Shown: one piece after another, positions 6,601 through 9,312 of the stretch
How the letters are laid out: every line of letters begins with the position of its first letter
How positions within the stretch are numbered: the stretch's first letter is position 1
Assembly: GCA_032250895.1 (NCBI GenBank)
Contig: JAVVEZ010000110.1
Span: forward strand, 1 to 9,312
DNA from: JAVVEZ01 sp032250895
Lineage (GTDB): Bacteria; Pseudomonadota; Gammaproteobacteria; Pseudomonadales; Pseudohongiellaceae
Direction of reading: 5' to 3'
Length of the DNA: 9,312 bases
Position numbers and translations under genes: made by a program
Notes under the pieces: generated by a model
The model's database searches: none
Told to the model about the DNA's origin: nothing
What the model saw: only the letters and a program-made list of their open reading frames with translations

Positions 6601-7632
6601 TCAGTCAGAGCCCCCCTCGATGTCGACCAGTTCTCTCAGCACGGATGTGGCATACGCTCCCTTGCCGAGCGTGAATTCTAGCACCATGTCATCCTGGACA
6701 GGATATTCAAGCCGTAAATCCGCCACCTGCAAACGCAGGCTTCGCCGCTCCTGTTGCAATCCGGCTGCTTCCAGACCCGCACACAAATCGGGCCACATAC
6801 CTGTCACCGCCGCTTCCAGTTCCGCCGCAGTGGCCGTGGCAAGAGAGCTTCCCCGGCCCCATAGCGGCCCGGATGGATGAATGTCGAAGCTGTCGAGACG
6901 CTGTTGCAATAGCGGATCCCAGTCATCCGGGACAAACACACTGCCGCTACCCTGCAGCGCCATGACATCCCCCGGCACATGGCAGTTCCAGTTACCCTGG
7001 CTCACGCGACGTGACAACAGTGAATTGAACAGCCAGGAACGTGCGGCAGACATGTACATGCCGCGCAGAAATCTGTCTTTGACCCGGATTCGACCCTTGA
7101 ACATATCCCCAGCCAATCTGACATTGGCGCCGGCAAGACCAAAACGCTGCGCGCCAAAATAATTGGGAACACCATCGCGGCGAATCCGTTCAAGCCTCTC
7201 GAAGAGGCCCTGCCGGTCTCCCCGGAGCCTGCGCAGGCGAATCCGGAAACGGTTGCCACAGTGCGTACCAATCCGGATCTTGCGACTGTTGCGTTCAATA
7301 GCCAGGATCTTCAATTGTTCAGTTTCTATGCCAGCCGGATCGATTTCCCGGTTCAGGCCAAGATGCAGGCTGAACCATTGCCGCGCTATACTCTGCCTGT
7401 CTTTCAACCCGGCATAGGAAACATCCCTGGGATTGACAGCACAGGTCCGGGCCAGGTGTCTGGCCACCTGAGGCGTACTGAGATTGCATTTCTCCAGATA
7501 CAGACAGAGATGCTCACCGCTGCCTGTGGGCTCATAGCCAAGATTTTCCTCGACAACGAAATCTTCGGGCACGGTTTTGAAGTCAGCCGCCAACGGCGGT
7601 CTTTCCGCCATAAAGGCAAAGTCAGCTGTCAT
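6601..7632 (-). CDS. truD: tRNA pseudouridine(13) synthase TruD
   Basis: TruD isomerises uridine 13 to pseudouridine in tRNA-Glu. The 343-residue product matches the E. coli enzyme in length and layout: PEDFVVEENLGYEPTGSGEH (22-41), the catalytic loop VSYAGLKDRQ with Asp78 as the expected nucleophile, GVPNYFGAQRFG (154-165), MYMSAARSWLFN (192-203) and a C-terminal GAYATSVLREL motif. The insert between the two halves of the catalytic domain is present and no key residue is missing. The ATG at 7632 lies 11 bases inside the end of ispF with AGG close in front. A later in-frame ATG at 7611 has no ribosome binding site. The overlap suggests coupled translation with ispF. Confidence 0.97.
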   Translation of the reverse strand: MTADFAFMAERPPLAADFKTVPEDFVVEENLGYEPTGSGEHLCLYLEKCNLSTPQVARHLARTCAVNPRDVSYAGLKDRQSIARQWFSLHLGLNREIDPAGIETEQLKILAIERNSRKIRIGTHCGNRFRIRLRRLRGDRQGLFERLERIRRDGVPNYFGAQRFGLAGANVRLAGDMFKGRIRVKDRFLRGMYMSAARSWLFNSLLSRRVSQGNWNCHVPGDVMALQGSGSVFVPDDWDPLLQQRLDSFDIHPSGPLWGRGSSLATATAAELEAAVTGMWPDLCAGLEAAGLQQERRSLRLQVADLRLEYPVQDDMVLEFTLGKGAYATSVLRELVDIEGGSD

Positions 7633-8131
7633 CCTGGCCTGCGAGTCGGGTCACGAGGACTGTAGCATAGACGGCGATGCCCTCCTTGCGTCCGGCAAAG
7701 CCCAGACCTTCTGTGGTCGTTGCCTTGATACTGACGAGTTCCGGCGCCAGCGTCAGTGCTCCGGCAAGACTACGGCGCATGGCATCGATGTAGGGTGCCA
7801 GCCGGGGCATCTGGGCCACCACGGTCATATCTGCGTTCACCAGCCTCCAGCCAGCCTTCCCGACCAGGGCGTAAACCTCTTGCAGAAGAAACATGCTGCT
7901 GATATTGCGGTAACGTGCATCGGTATCCGGGAAATGCTTGCCAATATCGCCCAGGGCCAGCGAACCCAGCAGGGCATCACAAAGCGCGTGAATCAGGACA
8001 TCGCCATCAGAGTGTGCCAGCAGGGGGAAAGGGTACGGGATATCGATACCGGCAAGTCTGATACTGCCATTGCTGCTCTCGACATCGGAAAAACGATGCA
8101 CATCGTAGCCACTGCCAATGCGAAAGCTCAT
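7622..8131 (-). CDS. ispF: 2-C-methyl-D-erythritol 2,4-cyclodiphosphate synthase
   Basis: IspF converts CDP-methylerythritol 2-phosphate to the cyclodiphosphate and CMP in the MEP isoprenoid pathway. The 169-residue product has GSGYDVHRF with zinc ligands Asp10 and His12, HSDGDVLIHALCDALLG with His48 as the third ligand, GDIGKHFPDTD (61-71), and the C-terminal KATTTEGLGFAGRKEGIAVYA (136-156). It is about ten residues longer than the E. coli protein, mainly through a small insert after residue 14 (SDVESSNGS). Its ATG at 8131 overlaps the ispD stop as ATGA, so the pair, consecutive partners in the pathway, is probably translationally coupled. Confidence 0.98.
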   Translation of the reverse strand: MSFRIGSGYDVHRFSDVESSNGSIRLAGIDIPYPFPLLAHSDGDVLIHALCDALLGSLALGDIGKHFPDTDARYRNISSMFLLQEVYALVGKAGWRLVNADMTVVAQMPRLAPYIDAMRRSLAGALTLAPELVSIKATTTEGLGFAGRKEGIAVYATVLVTRLAGQDDS

Positions 8132-8868
8132 GAGCGCAGATCCTGGCCAAGGGCTAAAACAGCTTCGATCAGCAACAGATCTTCCGGATGGGTGACCTTG
8201 ATATTGTCATTGCGTCCCTTGACCAGATGCACCTCACGGCCCATGGCTTCGACGGCCGAGGCTTCGTCGGTCACACTGCTGCCGTTTTCCAGCACCCTGG
8301 TGACGGCCTGCATCAGAATACCATAGCGGAACATCTGGGGCGTACCGGCAAGCCACAGGCGGTTGCGATCAGGGGTATCGATGACAATATCGTTCGCATC
8401 AGACTGCTTTATGGTCTCCCGAACCGGCGCCGCAAGCAGACCACCCACCGGATCCAGGGAAAGTGTGGCCATCAGTTTCTTCATGTCACTGACCGTGACA
8501 CAGGGACGTACGGCATCATGTACCAAGACCCAGTCCCTGTCATTTGCCAATGTCTGGAGATACAGCAGGCCGTTCAATACGGATTTCCAGCGCTCATCAT
8601 CGCCAACCACAGTAACGACATTTTTGTACTGATCATGGTTGAGAAATTTCCAACTGGAATCATCCGGATGAAGCACCAGAATGATTTTCTCTATTTTGTC
8701 CAGCTGTGACAAACGATCAAGGGTCAGCTCCAAAATTGTTTTGGTGCCGATACGCAGATACTGCTTGGCAATTTCTGCTCCCATACGGCGCCCAAGTCCA
8801 GCCGCCGGTACGATAATCCAGTACTTGTCACTCGGCGTGCGGGAGTTCTTTGTTTTTGCTCTGTTCAA
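8128..8868 (-). CDS. ispD: 2-C-methyl-D-erythritol 4-phosphate cytidylyltransferase
   Basis: IspD joins CTP and methylerythritol 4-phosphate to give CDP-methylerythritol, two steps before IspF. From the start chosen here the product is 246 residues. It shows the nucleotide loop VPAAGLGRRMG (20-30) with Lys35 following, then WVLVHDAVRPCV, the VTDEASAVEAMG segment and KVTHPEDLLL near the end, all family hallmarks. There is no in-frame ATG or GTG before the core. TTG at 8868 is preferred because GGA lies seven bases ahead and the length fits the family (E. coli 236). The frame runs on to TTG at 8880 and to TTG at 8967, which would give 279 residues, overlap the end of ftsB by 11 bases and lack a ribosome binding site. 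The extra 33 residues resemble nothing I recognise in IspD. Confidence 0.95.
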   Translation of the reverse strand: MNRAKTKNSRTPSDKYWIIVPAAGLGRRMGAEIAKQYLRIGTKTILELTLDRLSQLDKIEKIILVLHPDDSSWKFLNHDQYKNVVTVVGDDERWKSVLNGLLYLQTLANDRDWVLVHDAVRPCVTVSDMKKLMATLSLDPVGGLLAAPVRETIKQSDANDIVIDTPDRNRLWLAGTPQMFRYGILMQAVTRVLENGSSVTDEASAVEAMGREVHLVKGRNDNIKVTHPEDLLLIEAVLALGQDLRS

Positions 8869-8956
8869 ATTTTCATCCAAGGTCTCACCGACCCTGCGGA
8901 CAAGCCGCCGGTAGATTGCATTAGCATCCTGCCATTGTATGTCACGACAGTGAAAC

Positions 8957-9226
8957 CTACTCCACAATCAGGTAAAAGGTTTCATCCTTTTTGGTCATCC
9001 CGAGTTCACTGCGTGCCCGCTCTTCTATGGCATCCATCCCGGTTTTGAGTTCATTCACTTCGGCATAAAGTATACGGTTGCGTTGTTCCAGGTTGTCATT
9101 TTCCATTCTCTGCACCTGAATTTCCTGCTCGAGCCTGGCGAGTTGGGCATGACTGCCTTCTCCCATCCACAGACTGAGCTGCAAACCCAAACAGACAAGC
9201 ACCAGAATCACCAACAGTATTTTCAT
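8957..9226 (-). CDS. ftsB: Cell division protein FtsB
   Basis: FtsB is a small bitopic inner-membrane protein of the FtsQLB divisome complex, which signals to the septal peptidoglycan synthase FtsWI. The 89-residue product has a short cytoplasmic start, one membrane segment (about 3-20), a periplasmic coiled coil (about 27-62) and the conserved tail EERARSELGMTKKDETFY (68-85), close to the E. coli EERARNELSMTRPGETFY. The ATG at 9226 is chosen because GGAG lies about nine bases ahead; the frame is open five codons further to a TTG at 9241 that is not needed. ispD follows downstream. The 86 bases between the start and the right edge hold no clear promoter; eno is the usual upstream neighbour but is not visible here. 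Confidence 0.97.
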   Translation of the reverse strand: MKILLVILVLVCLGLQLSLWMGEGSHAQLARLEQEIQVQRMENDNLEQRNRILYAEVNELKTGMDAIEERARSELGMTKKDETFYLIVE

Positions 9227-9312
9227 TGCCTGGCTCTCCAAACTAGCTCGAAAATTCGGGTCTTCAGGAAAATTTGTGGGTAAATATTCTCAATTCTGAG
9301 CCTCCTGGGGCT

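Noticed and set aside
7577..8326. 249-codon open frame on the + strand opposite truD, ispF and ispD
   Set aside because: It crosses three genuine genes in antisense and has no domain features; it is a reverse-strand shadow.

Overview
The window is a stretch of conserved chromosomal core from what looks like a gammaproteobacterium of moderate GC content. The class assignment rests on an RpoS-type stationary-phase sigma factor next to NlpD, and on the gene order ftsB-ispD-ispF-truD-surE-pcm-...-nlpD-rpoS with fdxA and mutS beyond, which closely follows the arrangement in Pseudomonas. The genus cannot be read from the sequence alone.

Layout. On the + strand, the window opens inside mutS (C-terminal half, ending at 1238). 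A 203-bp gap follows, then fdxA (1442-1780), a seven-iron ferredoxin. From about 1892 to the right end everything lies on the - strand. Reading in the direction of transcription (right to left) the order is ftsB, ispD, ispF, truD, surE, pcm, a DUF368 membrane protein, nlpD and rpoS. The genes from ispD to pcm are tightly packed: ispD/ispF and surE/pcm share ATGA stop/start overlaps, and ispF/truD overlap by 11 bp. fdxA and rpoS converge on a 111-bp spacer.

How the genes work together. ftsB belongs to cell division. ispD and ispF are two steps of the MEP isoprenoid pathway, which also supplies the C5 units for undecaprenyl phosphate. truD modifies tRNA. surE (nucleotidase), pcm (isoaspartyl repair), nlpD (amidase activator) and rpoS form the classic stationary-phase survival block. 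The DUF368 protein, a family now linked to undecaprenyl-phosphate recycling, sits between pcm and nlpD, which adds a second envelope function to that block.

No defence island, CRISPR array, prophage, insertion sequence with a transposase, rRNA or tRNA was found, and I see no wholly new system. Less ordinary signals are: an inverted pair of REP-like palindromes read in frame through the N-terminus of nlpD; a 12-bp perfect inverted repeat that contains the rpoS stop codon; a cluster of five GGA triplets between fdxA and rpoS, where pseudomonads carry the CsrA/RsmA-binding RNA RsmZ; and the placement of the DUF368 gene.
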